A DNA stretch of 64,000 nt from assembly GCF_008693105.1 (NCBI RefSeq), contig NZ_VXKK01000009.1, positions 80,966-144,965 on the forward strand. The letters are read 5' to 3'. The notes under the pieces were generated by a model that saw only the letters and a list, made by a program, of their open reading frames with translations, did not search any database and had not been told where the DNA came from. The translations under genes and the position numbers were made by a program. This document shows, in pieces, positions 35,185 to 43,827 of the stretch. Every line of letters begins with the position of its first letter. The first letter of the stretch is position 1. Source of the DNA: Corynebacterium flavescens (lineage in GTDB: Bacteria; Actinomycetota; Actinomycetes; Mycobacteriales; Mycobacteriaceae).

Positions 35185-36738
35185 ATGGAAGTCCTTCTAG
35201 TACTCATCGGTTTGATGCTGTTGACGGTGGTCGTGGTCGCGGTGGGGGATAAAATCGGCCTGCCCTGGCCGGCCCTGCTGACCATCCTTACCGCCGTCGC
35301 CGTGTTTACGCCGGCGCTGCCGAGCCTGAACGTGCCCGCTGAGTTGATCCTTCCCATCTTCCTGCCGCCGCTGCTGTGGGCGCTGGCGCGGCGCACCTCG
35401 TGGGGAGTCATCCGCGAGCAGTGGGTGACCATCTTGAGTCTCTCGGTTCTTCTGGTGGTGGCCACCACTTTCGCCGTCGGGCTCACGGCCTTTGCCTTCT
35501 TGCCTGGCCTGGGCTTCGCCGGCGCGATTCTCATTGGTGCGGCCATCGCTCCGCCGGATCCGGTGGCCGTGGAGGCGGTGGCGGAGCCCGCCGGCATCCC
35601 ACGCCGTATCATCTCCGCCCTGCAGACAGAGGGCCTTTTTAATGACGCCGCCTCCATCGTGGCCTTCCACCTGGCGCTCATGGCCGTGGTCAATGAGGGG
35701 GAGCTCACCTGGAGCGGGGCGATTGTCAATTTCATCTACTCGGCGGCGGTGGCCTGCATCCTCGGCTGGGTGGCTGGCAGGCTGGCCGCGATGTTTATCA
35801 CCCGCGTGCACGAGGTCAATGCCCGTAACGCGCTGACGTGGGTGGTGCCATTTGCGGTGTATATCTTCGCCGAAGAAATCCATGCCTCGGGCGTTATCGC
35901 CGTGGTCATCGCCGCCGTCGAACTCAGCTCCCGGGCTGATATTCAGGCAGAGGACAGGCTCTCGGGGCAGTCTTTCTGGGAGACCATCGAGCTGCTCTTT
36001 ACCGGCGTGGCCTTTGGGCTTATCGGCCTCAACGTCAGTGATGCCGTCGCGGAGGTCGGCGCGGACCTGTGGCACTCGGTGCTCGTCGGCGTCATCTTGT
36101 CCTTCGTGGCCTTCCTCGTGCGCCTGGTGTGGATGTATGTCTACTACCGGATAAACCTGCGGCGCGGAAAGCCGCGGGTGGCGCCACTGCGCCTGCAAGA
36201 GGTCTTGCTCATGACTTGGTCGGGGATGCGCGGGCTGGTGACCTTGGCCCTGGTACTTTCCGTTCCCTCGGGGGCCTTTGGCTTCCACCATGAATTGGCC
36301 GTTATCGCGCTGACCGTGCTGCTGGTCACCATGGTTATCCCGGGGCTTTTGTTGCCGTGGCTGATGAGTCGCCTCGATCTGACCCAGCATTCCGAGGCGG
36401 CGGCAGACAAGATGCGCATGCAGATCACCAAGCAAGCGCGCCGCGCCGGGATTTCCGCCATGCAGAAGCACTTCTCAGAGCTAGATCCGGAGATCACCGC
36501 CAATATCGCGCAGTGGCTCGAGGACCGCCTGGGTGAGGACGAGGACGGTGAGGATGCCTCCACTCGTATTCAAAAGGCCATCCGTGCGCGTGATATTGCG
36601 CTGGCCGCGCGGCGCATTGCCCTCATCGGTGCGCAGCAGGAGCTGTTGAACATGCGGCGCGATCGCAACTATAACCCCATGATCGTGGACGAGATCCTGG
36701 AAGAGGTTGACCGCATGTCCCTGAGTACTAAACACTAA
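35185..36738 (+). CDS. CPA1 family Na+/H+ antiporter
   Basis: The 517-residue protein has about twelve helices and the CPA1/NhaP landmarks: FLPPLLWALARR, the A-P-P-D-P-V-A loop, L-F-N-D-A-A-S-I-V with the ion-site Asp, and GMRGLVTLALVL. A cytosolic C-terminal tail of about 110 residues (from residue 405) is helical and charged. It exchanges cytoplasmic sodium (or potassium) for protons. The gene is followed 4 nt later by a small unknown gene, so they form an operon. A 6-bp GC hairpin at 35114-35129 lies in the short gap after gluQ. Confidence 0.9.
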   Translation: MEVLLVLIGLMLLTVVVVAVGDKIGLPWPALLTILTAVAVFTPALPSLNVPAELILPIFLPPLLWALARRTSWGVIREQWVTILSLSVLLVVATTFAVGLTAFAFLPGLGFAGAILIGAAIAPPDPVAVEAVAEPAGIPRRIISALQTEGLFNDAASIVAFHLALMAVVNEGELTWSGAIVNFIYSAAVACILGWVAGRLAAMFITRVHEVNARNALTWVVPFAVYIFAEEIHASGVIAVVIAAVELSSRADIQAEDRLSGQSFWETIELLFTGVAFGLIGLNVSDAVAEVGADLWHSVLVGVILSFVAFLVRLVWMYVYYRINLRRGKPRVAPLRLQEVLLMTWSGMRGLVTLALVLSVPSGAFGFHHELAVIALTVLLVTMVIPGLLLPWLMSRLDLTQHSEAAADKMRMQITKQARRAGISAMQKHFSELDPEITANIAQWLEDRLGEDEDGEDASTRIQKAIRARDIALAARRIALIGAQQELLNMRRDRNYNPMIVDEILEEVDRMSLSTKH

Positions 36739-36742
36739 GACC

Positions 36743-37078
36743 ATGGATGCTTATCATTACGGGCAGCTCGAGGACAGCTTGGATTATCTCTTCGACTTCT
36801 TCGATCAGGACCTTGCGCAGCGCGTTCACGCAAGCCAGGAGTATGTCCCCGCCGGAATGGAGGAGTTCTTGGGGGACAACACCCTCGAGGACTTCGTGTG
36901 GCTGTGGGTCAAGGAGCCCGGTGCCAACGGTTTCCGGCAATACTTGCGGGACGGCGGCTATGACGAGGCCGAGGTGGCGCAGGCCTTCCTAGAATGCCGC
37001 ACCGAGTGGGGCATGAATACCCTGCCACACATTGAGTGGTTGCATGAACGCAGCTTTGCGACGCCGGTTATAGATTAA
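36743..37078 (+). CDS. Small acidic hypothetical protein
   Basis: The 111-residue soluble protein is rich in Asp, Glu and aromatic residues (M-D-A-Y-H-Y-G-Q-L-E-D-S at the N-terminus; FLGDNTLEDFVWLWVKEPG in the middle). It has no membrane segment or known motif. Its start is 4 nt after the antiporter stop, so it is probably co-translated. A role in regulating the antiporter is possible but not indicated by sequence. Confidence 0.65.
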   Translation: MDAYHYGQLEDSLDYLFDFFDQDLAQRVHASQEYVPAGMEEFLGDNTLEDFVWLWVKEPGANGFRQYLRDGGYDEAEVAQAFLECRTEWGMNTLPHIEWLHERSFATPVID

Positions 37079-37091
37079 GGCCGCGCACCTG

Positions 37092-37102
37092 GACACAGTG
37101 TC
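37092..37102. promoter_or_regulatory. Candidate PucR operator, site 1
   Basis: A perfect 11-bp palindrome GACAC-A-GTGTC lies 101 nt before the M20 hydrolase start. The core ACACAGTGT recurs at 38556 and 43741, and a variant lies at 43596, all in gaps next to the catabolic genes. Confidence 0.5.
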
Positions 37103-37203
37103 TTTCTCACCTGGAACCTCCGGACACTTTCAGTCTTGTTGGGCTTTCCTCGCGATGGTTAATTGGCTTTAAGGCCCCATCGTGCAGAAAGAGGAAAACA
37201 CAC

Positions 37204-38475
37204 ATGAGCACCACCTTCACGGAAGCCTCCGGGATTGAGGCGCAGGACTTTATCGACGATTTCCATCGGACCTGGGAGTTCGGTGCTACGTCTCATGACG
37301 GCGTCGACAGGCAGGCCGGTACCAAGCCGCACGGACAGTTGCGTGATTGGTTCAGCGCCCAAGCCCGCGCTGCTGGTTTCGAGGTACGCATTGACCCTAT
37401 CGGCAACGTCTTTGCCCTGCTGGACTTCGTCGACGGCGCTGACTACGTGCTCACAGGCTCGCACCTTGACTCGCAGCCACTAGGCGGCAGGTTTGATGGC
37501 TGCTATGGCGTCATTGCTGCTCTGCATGCGGCGATAGAGATTAAAAAGCGCGTGGAAGCTGGGCAGATGGAGCCCAAGTACAACCTGGCGGTCGTGGACT
37601 GGTTCAACGAGGAGGGAGCACGTTTTGCTCCCTCCATCATGGGATCTTCGGTGATGTGCGGTCTCTTTGACCTCGAAGAGACGCTAAGCATCAAAGACGC
37701 CCAGGGCATCACCGTCAAGGAGGCCCTCGAGTCCATTGGTTACCTGGGCAGCGATGAGGCGCCCAGCGTGGCGGCCTATGCCGAGATCCACATCGAGCAG
37801 GGGCGCCTGCTGGAGAGGAATGCCACCGCCATTGGCGCGGTGACCCAGTCCTGGTACACCCAGAAGCTCTACGTCGATGTCATCGGGGAACAGTCCCATA
37901 CTGGGGCCACCATCATGAAAGACCGCCACGATGCCCTGCCCGCTGCGGCGATGCTGGTGTTGAAGACAGAGCAGGTGGTCGAAGAGTTCGAGCCCGAGCA
38001 GATTGTGACCTCCGTGGGGCAATTCGACGTGGAGCCGAACTCTCCCATCGTGGTTCCGAGGGAGGTAAAACTCGTCATTGACCTGCGTGCGCACCGCCGC
38101 GCCGACGTCGAGAAGGCGCGCGAGATTCTCGTGGATTATTGCGAGGAGGTGGCGCGTGCTCGCGATATCACCATCGAGGCTCGCGACTTCGACATCCGCG
38201 ACCATCAGGTCTATCCCGAGGATGGCGTCGAGTTGACGGAGAAGGCCGCCGCCAATACGGGCATCAGCTGCATGAGGATCGAAACCATGGCCGGGCATGA
38301 CTCCGTTGCCGTCAACCGCATTGCGCCGACAGTGATGACCTTCGTGCCCTCTGAAGGCGGCGTATCGCACTGCGAGCGGGAGTTTACCTCCGACGAGGAC
38401 CTCGTCAACGGGCTGGTGGTGCACACCGAGATCATCTCGCGCTTGCTCGATGGCGAGCTCGATCACCTCAAGTAG
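37204..38475 (+). CDS. M20 family N-carbamoyl-amino-acid/allantoate-type amidohydrolase
   Basis: The 423-residue protein has the zinc-hydrolase pattern of the AtzC/HyuC group. It shows G-S-H-L-D-S with the zinc His and Asp, N-E-E-G-A-R-F (catalytic Glu and zinc Glu), H-I-E-Q-G-R-L-L-E (diagnostic), and G-H-D-S ... SHCEREF with the terminal zinc His. Members cleave carbamoyl groups from L-amino acids, beta-ureidopropionate or allantoate. The start is ATG 37204 with AGAGGAAAA before it. The neighbours (transporter, amidase, transaminase, semialdehyde dehydrogenase) favour a pyrimidine/beta-alanine or hydantoin route; the exact substrate is not readable. Confidence 0.85.
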   Translation: MSTTFTEASGIEAQDFIDDFHRTWEFGATSHDGVDRQAGTKPHGQLRDWFSAQARAAGFEVRIDPIGNVFALLDFVDGADYVLTGSHLDSQPLGGRFDGCYGVIAALHAAIEIKKRVEAGQMEPKYNLAVVDWFNEEGARFAPSIMGSSVMCGLFDLEETLSIKDAQGITVKEALESIGYLGSDEAPSVAAYAEIHIEQGRLLERNATAIGAVTQSWYTQKLYVDVIGEQSHTGATIMKDRHDALPAAAMLVLKTEQVVEEFEPEQIVTSVGQFDVEPNSPIVVPREVKLVIDLRAHRRADVEKAREILVDYCEEVARARDITIEARDFDIRDHQVYPEDGVELTEKAAANTGISCMRIETMAGHDSVAVNRIAPTVMTFVPSEGGVSHCEREFTSDEDLVNGLVVHTEIISRLLDGELDHLK

Positions 38476-38554
38476 GCCGTGCGCCGCGGCCCGTCTAGCT
38501 AAGGCCCAGCCAGTTATTAGCAATGACTTAACAATGATTCTTCACATGAGGGTT

Positions 38555-38565
38555 AACACAGTGTC
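38555..38565. promoter_or_regulatory. Candidate PucR operator, site 2
   Basis: AACACAGTGTC lies 94 nt before the DUF3311 gene and shares the nine-base core ACAC-A-GTGT with the other sites. Confidence 0.48.
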
Positions 38566-38658
38566 ATCGAAAGCCGGCAATGCTGACACAACGTGACTTG
38601 TAGGCAGTGTTTTTCTCCGCAAGACTAATTAATGCCACGACACCAATGGAGGTAACGC

Positions 38659-38889
38659 ATGACCCATCTCACCCGACAACACCTCGTCCTATTAGTGCCC
38701 GTGTTGGCGCTGGTACTTACCCCCCTAATTCCGATGAATAGCAACGGAACCCTATTCCTCGGCTTCCCCGTGATCATCATGTGGGTCGTCGTCTGGTCCA
38801 TCGCCACGACGCTCATCTTGTCCTGGCTCTATCGCAATGAAGCCGAGCTCGGGGATGCCCCCGGCGCGAAAGAGGAGGCAATCGCGTGA
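38659..38889 (+). CDS. DUF3311 small membrane protein, transporter partner
   Basis: The 76-residue protein has two transmembrane helices (LVPVLALVLTPLIPM and VIIMWVVVWSIATTLILSWLY) and a short acidic tail. It matches the DUF3311 family, always encoded before SSS-type sodium symporters. The next gene overlaps its stop (GTGA), so expression is coupled. It may be a small subunit needed for assembly of the transporter; this is inferred from family context. The ribosome site GGAGG lies 7 nt before ATG. Confidence 0.85.
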   Translation: MTHLTRQHLVLLVPVLALVLTPLIPMNSNGTLFLGFPVIIMWVVVWSIATTLILSWLYRNEAELGDAPGAKEEAIA

Positions 38890-40346
38890 TTTTTGCAGCA
38901 ATCTTAGGGATCATCCTCATCGCCGTCCTCGGCTTCATGGGCCGCCGCGGCAGCCTTGATACCCACTCCGGCTGGTCCATCGGTGACCGCGGGATGAGCT
39001 CCATCACCACCTTCTTCCTCCAAGCTGGAGCGATCTTCACCAGCTTTACCTTCCTCGGCATGTCGGGACTTACGGTCCTCGGCGGGGTCTCGGCCACCTA
39101 CCTTCCCGCATACTTGGTGCTCGGATACATCGGTATGTTCCTCATCGGGCCCATTGTCTGGAAGCTGGGAAGCGTATTTAACTATCACACCAACGCGGAC
39201 ATGGTGGGTCACCAATTCGGCAGCAAGATTCTGACCAAGACCGTCGCGATTGTTTCCGTGGTCTTCTTCGTCCCCATCGTGCAGGTACAGATCGTCGGCC
39301 TGGGAACCATGGTCTCCTTTGCCACCGGCGATAAGTCCGCCGGCACGCTGAGCATGGTGGCCTCGACCGTCTTGATTCTCTTGTTCGTGGCCTGGGCCGG
39401 GCTCAAGGGCGTGTCCATGACGGCGTACTTCAAGGACGTCGCTATGGTCGTTGGCCTCGTCGTTGTCCTCATCGGAGTTATGGTTCACTACGCAGCGCAG
39501 GGCGGATTCAATGAAGTTATGGACACCATGCAGAATCTCATGCTCATTGAGCCTGGCACCAAGACCTATGGCGTGGTCTGGTTCCTGACCAGCGTTATCA
39601 TCAGCGGCATCGGCCTGGGTGCCATGACGCTTCCGGAGAGCTGGCCTGCGGTCCTCGCGGCCAAGAACTCCAAGTCCGTCTCGAAGAACCACGTGATGCT
39701 GCCTTTGTATTCGCTGTCCACGCTGGTTCCCATCGTCATTGGTTTCTATGCGGCCACCCACCTGGAGATCAACAAGGGCGAGGAAAACTCCGCCATCTTG
39801 GAAGTAGCACAGCAGTCCCTGCCTGGTTGGCTCATGGGCTTTGTCCTCATCGCCGGTATTTCTTGCGCGATTGTCCCCGCCGCACACTGCGTGCTCTCCA
39901 TTGCGACGCTTATTTCCTCCAACCTGGTTCCGCAGGACTTCCTCCCGGAGCGGCGCCTTCTGGTTGGCAAGGGTTCCTCCGCGGTTATCTTGCTGTTGTC
40001 CTTGGGCCTGGCAATTCTTCGCCCGGACCTCATGGCCAACCTCTACCTGCTGACCTACGCCGGGTTGGTGCAGCTCGCGCCCGCCAACATTTTGTCGTGC
40101 ACGAAGACCACCTTTATCAACGGCAAGGGCATTCTCGCCGGCATGCTCGTCGGCGTGGGCATCGTCATCGCCTTCACTATTACCGGCTTCCACCTGTGGG
40201 GCATGAACAACGGTATCCCCGCCATCGTGGCCAACCTCGTGGTCATGGTTGCAGTCTCCGCCCTGACCGGGCCGGCACGCCGCCCGGAGATCGACTCCGC
40301 AGACCACAACACTGCCCCCGTGGGCGCGAAAGTGCCGATTCACTAG
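38886..40346 (+). CDS. SSS family sodium:solute symporter
   Basis: The 486-residue protein has about thirteen helices and SSS features: GSLDTHSGWSIGDRG at the N-terminus, FFLQAGAIFTSFTFLGMSG, and the sodium-motif region QIVGLGTMVSF. The start is GTG 38886. The group moves small organic solutes with sodium; substrates of DUF3311-linked members are mostly unknown. Position between an M20 hydrolase and an amidase suggests it imports a carbamoyl- or amide-type nitrogen compound used by this island. The ORF is intact. Confidence 0.87.
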   Translation: MIFAAILGIILIAVLGFMGRRGSLDTHSGWSIGDRGMSSITTFFLQAGAIFTSFTFLGMSGLTVLGGVSATYLPAYLVLGYIGMFLIGPIVWKLGSVFNYHTNADMVGHQFGSKILTKTVAIVSVVFFVPIVQVQIVGLGTMVSFATGDKSAGTLSMVASTVLILLFVAWAGLKGVSMTAYFKDVAMVVGLVVVLIGVMVHYAAQGGFNEVMDTMQNLMLIEPGTKTYGVVWFLTSVIISGIGLGAMTLPESWPAVLAAKNSKSVSKNHVMLPLYSLSTLVPIVIGFYAATHLEINKGEENSAILEVAQQSLPGWLMGFVLIAGISCAIVPAAHCVLSIATLISSNLVPQDFLPERRLLVGKGSSAVILLLSLGLAILRPDLMANLYLLTYAGLVQLAPANILSCTKTTFINGKGILAGMLVGVGIVIAFTITGFHLWGMNNGIPAIVANLVVMVAVSALTGPARRPEIDSADHNTAPVGAKVPIH

Positions 40347-40418
40347 AGAACCAAGCATTTTCTACCTCCCCACCATTGTTAAAGTGGTGCTGAAGAACCG
40401 AAAGGAACCAGGTCAGAC

Positions 40419-41858
40419 ATGTCCTATCCAGAGCTAAGCGCGGAAGAACTCATCACCGAATACCGGCGCGGGACAACAACGCCCACGGAGGTTGTCGGCT
40501 CCCTCCTCGAGCGCATCGACGCTCTGGAACCGGAGCTCAATGCGATCACTGAAATGCTGGAGGGCGCGCTACGCCAGGCGCAGGCCGCGACCGAGCTCTG
40601 GCGCAAGGATTCGCACGCTTACCGCGAGTTCCCCTTGCTGGGGGTGCCGGTCATCATCAAGGAAAAGCATGCGATTGCAGGCTATGACGTGGACCAGGCG
40701 CTTCCGGCCGCCGCGGTGACCGCCGTGGAGGATCACCCCGTGGTGGAAAGGCTGCGAGCAGCTGGGGCCATCCTCTTGGCGCGCTCGGCCAACCCGGAGT
40801 TCTGCGCGGCCACTTTTACCGCTTCCTTGGAGCACGGGGTCACGCGCAATCCCTGGGATACCTCGATGAGCCCGGGAGGCTCCTCCGGTGGATCCGGCGC
40901 GGCTTTGGCTGCAGGTTATGCGCCTTTGGCCACGGGTTCGGACATTGGAGGATCGACGCGCATTCCGGCCTCCATGTGTGGCGTCGTTGGCTATAAAGCG
41001 CCCTATGGCGTGGTGCCAGGTATTCATCCCTCCACGATGGATTGGTACCGCAGCGATTCCGCGATGGCACGCACCGTGGGGGATGCACTGCTGATGCACA
41101 ACACGATTAGCGGGCAGCATCCCGCAGATCCGCATAGCCTACCCAAGAAGCCGGTGGAGGTAGCCGCGGCTGGCGCCACGGTGCAGGGCAAGAAGATTGG
41201 CTACTCCACTGCACTCGGAAACTTCAACGTCGATGTCGATACCGCGGCGAATGTGGAGCGCTCCGCCTTGCTGCTCGAGGAACAAGGCGCGGTGGTATCC
41301 GCGGTCACTCCGAACTGGACCACGGAAGAGATCATGGAGGCCGCTCTCGCGCACTATGGGCACACCTTGGCGCCAGTCATGGCGGACACCTTGGAGGCAA
41401 CGGGAGCGGCGGCCTCGCCCTATATCGGCGAGTTCATTGAGACCACGCTGCAGGCAGCAGCCCGGCTGCCGCTGTACAAGACCTTCGAGCGCGAAAGCGC
41501 CATCCGGGCGGAGCTGGCGCGGCTTTTTGCCGACGTCGACGTGCTCCTCGCCCCGGTTACTGCCTGGGGCCAGTACCCCGTGCAGGGCCCAGCGGAGACG
41601 GTCAACGCAGACGGCGAGCATTATTGGAAAGACTATCTGGCCATTCCCTTCAACATTGCCAACCGGCACCCGGCTTTGGCTGTGCCCACGGGCATCAACC
41701 GCTTCGGGCTTCCTACCGGCGTGCAGATAGTGGGGCGTCCCTATGATGAGAAATCCGTATTTGAGGTCGGCTTCGTTCTCGAGCGTGCAATCGGCTGGGA
41801 GCACCGCTTTACTTCCGCAGCGCCTAATGTGACCACCGCGGCTACCCCGGCGACCTAG
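40419..41858 (+). CDS. Amidase-signature family hydrolase
   Basis: The 479-residue protein has the full amidase signature. It includes the catalytic Lys in VIIKEKHA, the Gly/Ser segment SPGGSSGGSGAALAAG with the cis-Ser, and GSDIGGSTRIPASMCGVVGYK with the nucleophilic Ser. It hydrolyses an amide to acid and ammonia. It ends with an Ala/Thr-rich tail. Given its neighbours it may release ammonia from an imported amide or a ureide intermediate. A 6-nt AAAGGA ribosome site precedes ATG. It is convergent with the regulator gene. Confidence 0.88.
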   Translation: MSYPELSAEELITEYRRGTTTPTEVVGSLLERIDALEPELNAITEMLEGALRQAQAATELWRKDSHAYREFPLLGVPVIIKEKHAIAGYDVDQALPAAAVTAVEDHPVVERLRAAGAILLARSANPEFCAATFTASLEHGVTRNPWDTSMSPGGSSGGSGAALAAGYAPLATGSDIGGSTRIPASMCGVVGYKAPYGVVPGIHPSTMDWYRSDSAMARTVGDALLMHNTISGQHPADPHSLPKKPVEVAAAGATVQGKKIGYSTALGNFNVDVDTAANVERSALLLEEQGAVVSAVTPNWTTEEIMEAALAHYGHTLAPVMADTLEATGAAASPYIGEFIETTLQAAARLPLYKTFERESAIRAELARLFADVDVLLAPVTAWGQYPVQGPAETVNADGEHYWKDYLAIPFNIANRHPALAVPTGINRFGLPTGVQIVGRPYDEKSVFEVGFVLERAIGWEHRFTSAAPNVTTAATPAT

Positions 41859-41878
41859 GCTGACGCAGCTGGTGCCTC

Positions 41879-41900
41879 CGCCTACTCGCCGAAGTAGGCG
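41879..41900. terminator. Hairpin between the convergent amidase and PucR genes
   Basis: CGCCTACT / AGTAGGCG forms a perfect 8-bp stem with a 6-nt loop. It spans the PucR stop codon. There is no T-run, so its strength is uncertain. Confidence 0.4.
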
Positions 41901-43495
41901 CGCACCGCCAGGCTCAAGGCGAAGAACTCCTTGCCGTTGTTAAGGTCCATCGACAAGAGCCTCTCGATGGTGGAGATGCGCGAGTATAAGGCCGTGCGCG
42001 AGAGATGCAGAACCTGCGCGGCGGCCGAGCGCGAGGTGGGGTAGTCCACGATGGCGCGGGCGGTAGGCAGCAGATCTCCAGTGTTGCGCTGATCGTGGAG
42101 CAGGAGTGGAGTGAGTAAGGATTCACTGAAGGCCTGGACATTAACGTCGTCGTGAAGCTTGTGCAGAACCCCCTCCAACTTCTCACGCGTCATGACGCGG
42201 AAGTTGACGCCGGTCGCGGGCAGCTCCTCGTCGATCTTCGCGAGCTGGTGCAAGGCCGCCCCCAGATCGATGGGCCCCTCCAGCCCCACCGCCACGGTGA
42301 CGTTGAGTGCCACGCCCAAGGCCTCGAACTCTGCCAGCATGCGCCTCTTTAACTCGCCCACCTGGTAGCGGTGCGGGTCGACCGAAACCGCGCCCACGAT
42401 GCGGGTGGCATCGCTTTCCTGCGGGGCCACCAGCACGTCCGTGTCGGGCCCTATGCGCAACAAGGCCCCGCGGACCTGGTCCAGGGTGGGCTCGCCTTCG
42501 GTGGCGGAGCGCACCTCGAGGGCGATGACGCGACGGCCGTCGGTGCGGAAGCCATTGGATTCTAGGACCGTCTTCTGGCCGGTGACGGTGGTGAATCGGT
42601 GGTGCAGCAAGCGGTCGAGGCCCATGCGCTCGCGCAGGTCAATCCAGGAATTGGGGGAGTGGGCGCTGAGCCTTTCGATGGCCAGGGACATCGAGGCATG
42701 GCGCATGATGTGCGTGGCCTTGGAATCGCGCTCGCCGGTGCGCCGCACGAAGAGCCTGCCCCAGTGATTTCCCTGGGCCTGGATGTCGATGAAGTCCCAG
42801 GAAACGCCAGGTTCGTGCGGATCCGGCACGCTCACAGGATCGGCCACCAGGCCCACGCCGCGGGTGCTATCGGCCCATTCGCGGGACTTGGCCTCCCAAT
42901 TGCTCAGCAGTTGGGAGGGAAGGAAGTGCCCCTCGACGTAAAGGACCACGCGGTGGTTGAGATCCTCTAAGACCACGGGCAGCTCCAGCTCGCGGGAGGC
43001 GTGGAGGACAAGCTGCTCGGGCGGGGCGCCGTTGAACATCAAACCCCAAAAAGAGGAGTTGATGCGCTGCAGTGCCTCGACCTGCTCGAATTGGCGGTGC
43101 AAAAGCTCGGAGTGCACGGCCTCGGTGATTTCGACGAATTTCACCTCGTCATAGGTGGCGATGAGCGGCAAGCCTAGTTCCTGGCAGCGGTGCACAACCG
43201 CGGGAGGCACCTGGGAGATCTGTACGCCGACCTCGACGAGCAAGGCCACGGCCCCGGAGCGGTGGAAGCTGTCTATGAGGTGGCGCTGCTGACGGGGCGG
43301 GCGGTCAAAAATGATGCCGGAGGTGAGCAGCAATTCGCCGCCGTTGAGGAGTTCGGCGCCGCGGGCGGTATCGACCACGTGTACCCAGCGCACCGGGGTG
43401 TCGAGCCTGTCCGCGCCGCAGATGACCTCAGTTTTTGCCTGCATGAGCGCTGGTAGGGCGAGGATGTCCCGCAGCGTCACGGAGCTGGATTTCAT
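41882..43495 (-). CDS. PucR family transcriptional regulator
   Basis: The start is set at ATG 43495 (MKSSSVTLRDILALPAL), which is where PucR homologues begin; the frame runs 27 codons further but with no ribosome site. The 537-residue protein has the PucR N-terminal domain (about 1-150) and a GGDEF-like region (about 300-420). A C-terminal PucR helix-turn-helix (HTH_30) lies at about 470-535, with Y-P-T-S-R-S-A-A-A-Q-V-L-H-L-S-R-T-A-L-Y-S-R and the following recognition helix. PucR members control purine, allantoin and other nitrogen catabolism. It faces away from the dehydrogenase gene and shares a control region with two copies of the palindrome. Confidence 0.87.
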   Translation of the reverse strand: MKSSSVTLRDILALPALMQAKTEVICGADRLDTPVRWVHVVDTARGAELLNGGELLLTSGIIFDRPPRQQRHLIDSFHRSGAVALLVEVGVQISQVPPAVVHRCQELGLPLIATYDEVKFVEITEAVHSELLHRQFEQVEALQRINSSFWGLMFNGAPPEQLVLHASRELELPVVLEDLNHRVVLYVEGHFLPSQLLSNWEAKSREWADSTRGVGLVADPVSVPDPHEPGVSWDFIDIQAQGNHWGRLFVRRTGERDSKATHIMRHASMSLAIERLSAHSPNSWIDLRERMGLDRLLHHRFTTVTGQKTVLESNGFRTDGRRVIALEVRSATEGEPTLDQVRGALLRIGPDTDVLVAPQESDATRIVGAVSVDPHRYQVGELKRRMLAEFEALGVALNVTVAVGLEGPIDLGAALHQLAKIDEELPATGVNFRVMTREKLEGVLHKLHDDVNVQAFSESLLTPLLLHDQRNTGDLLPTARAIVDYPTSRSAAAQVLHLSRTALYSRISTIERLLSMDLNNGKEFFALSLAVRAYFGE

Positions 43496-43595
43496 GGTTG
43501 TTAAGTCTTTCTTTCGGGCGGAGGGCAAGGCCCGTTGTGGCCGGCCTTCTCGGCATTCAAAATACCAGTCAATCACTAGAAATTAGAAACGGTGT

Positions 43596-43604
43596 GCACA
43601 GTGT
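43596..43604. promoter_or_regulatory. Candidate PucR operator, site 3 (variant)
   Basis: GCACAGTGT differs by one base from ACACAGTGT. It overlaps a perfect 8-bp palindrome TGTGCACA at 43593-43600. The site lies 101 nt upstream of the PucR start, consistent with autoregulation. Confidence 0.4.
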
Positions 43605-43739
43605 TCATTTTTGACACTCGATCTGAACAGATTAGGACTACTGGGCGACTGTACCTGCTGTCACAATATGTGTTACCTCCCCTAAAAGGCCTGTACAGAA
43701 GTACTCAGGCCCTTAAAAGAGGCCGCGGCCAACGCGCCA

Positions 43740-43751
43740 GACACAGTGTTC
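43740..43751. promoter_or_regulatory. Candidate PucR operator, site 4
   Basis: GACACAGTGTTC lies 77 nt before the dehydrogenase start. It shares ACACAGTGT with sites 1 and 2. The gap 43496-43827 holds no gene and contains sites 3 and 4. Confidence 0.48.
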
Positions 43752-43827
43752 TTTTTTCAGCGCATTCAAGGTCTGGATACGCCGTGAGCACGGAGGCCGC
43801 ACGCATAAACACACGAGAGGAGTGGCA

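Noticed and set aside
37079..37203. Insertion-sequence remnant between the small acidic gene and the M20 hydrolase
   Set aside because: The repeated GGACAC strings are explained by the palindromic operator; no transposase fragment or terminal repeat is visible.
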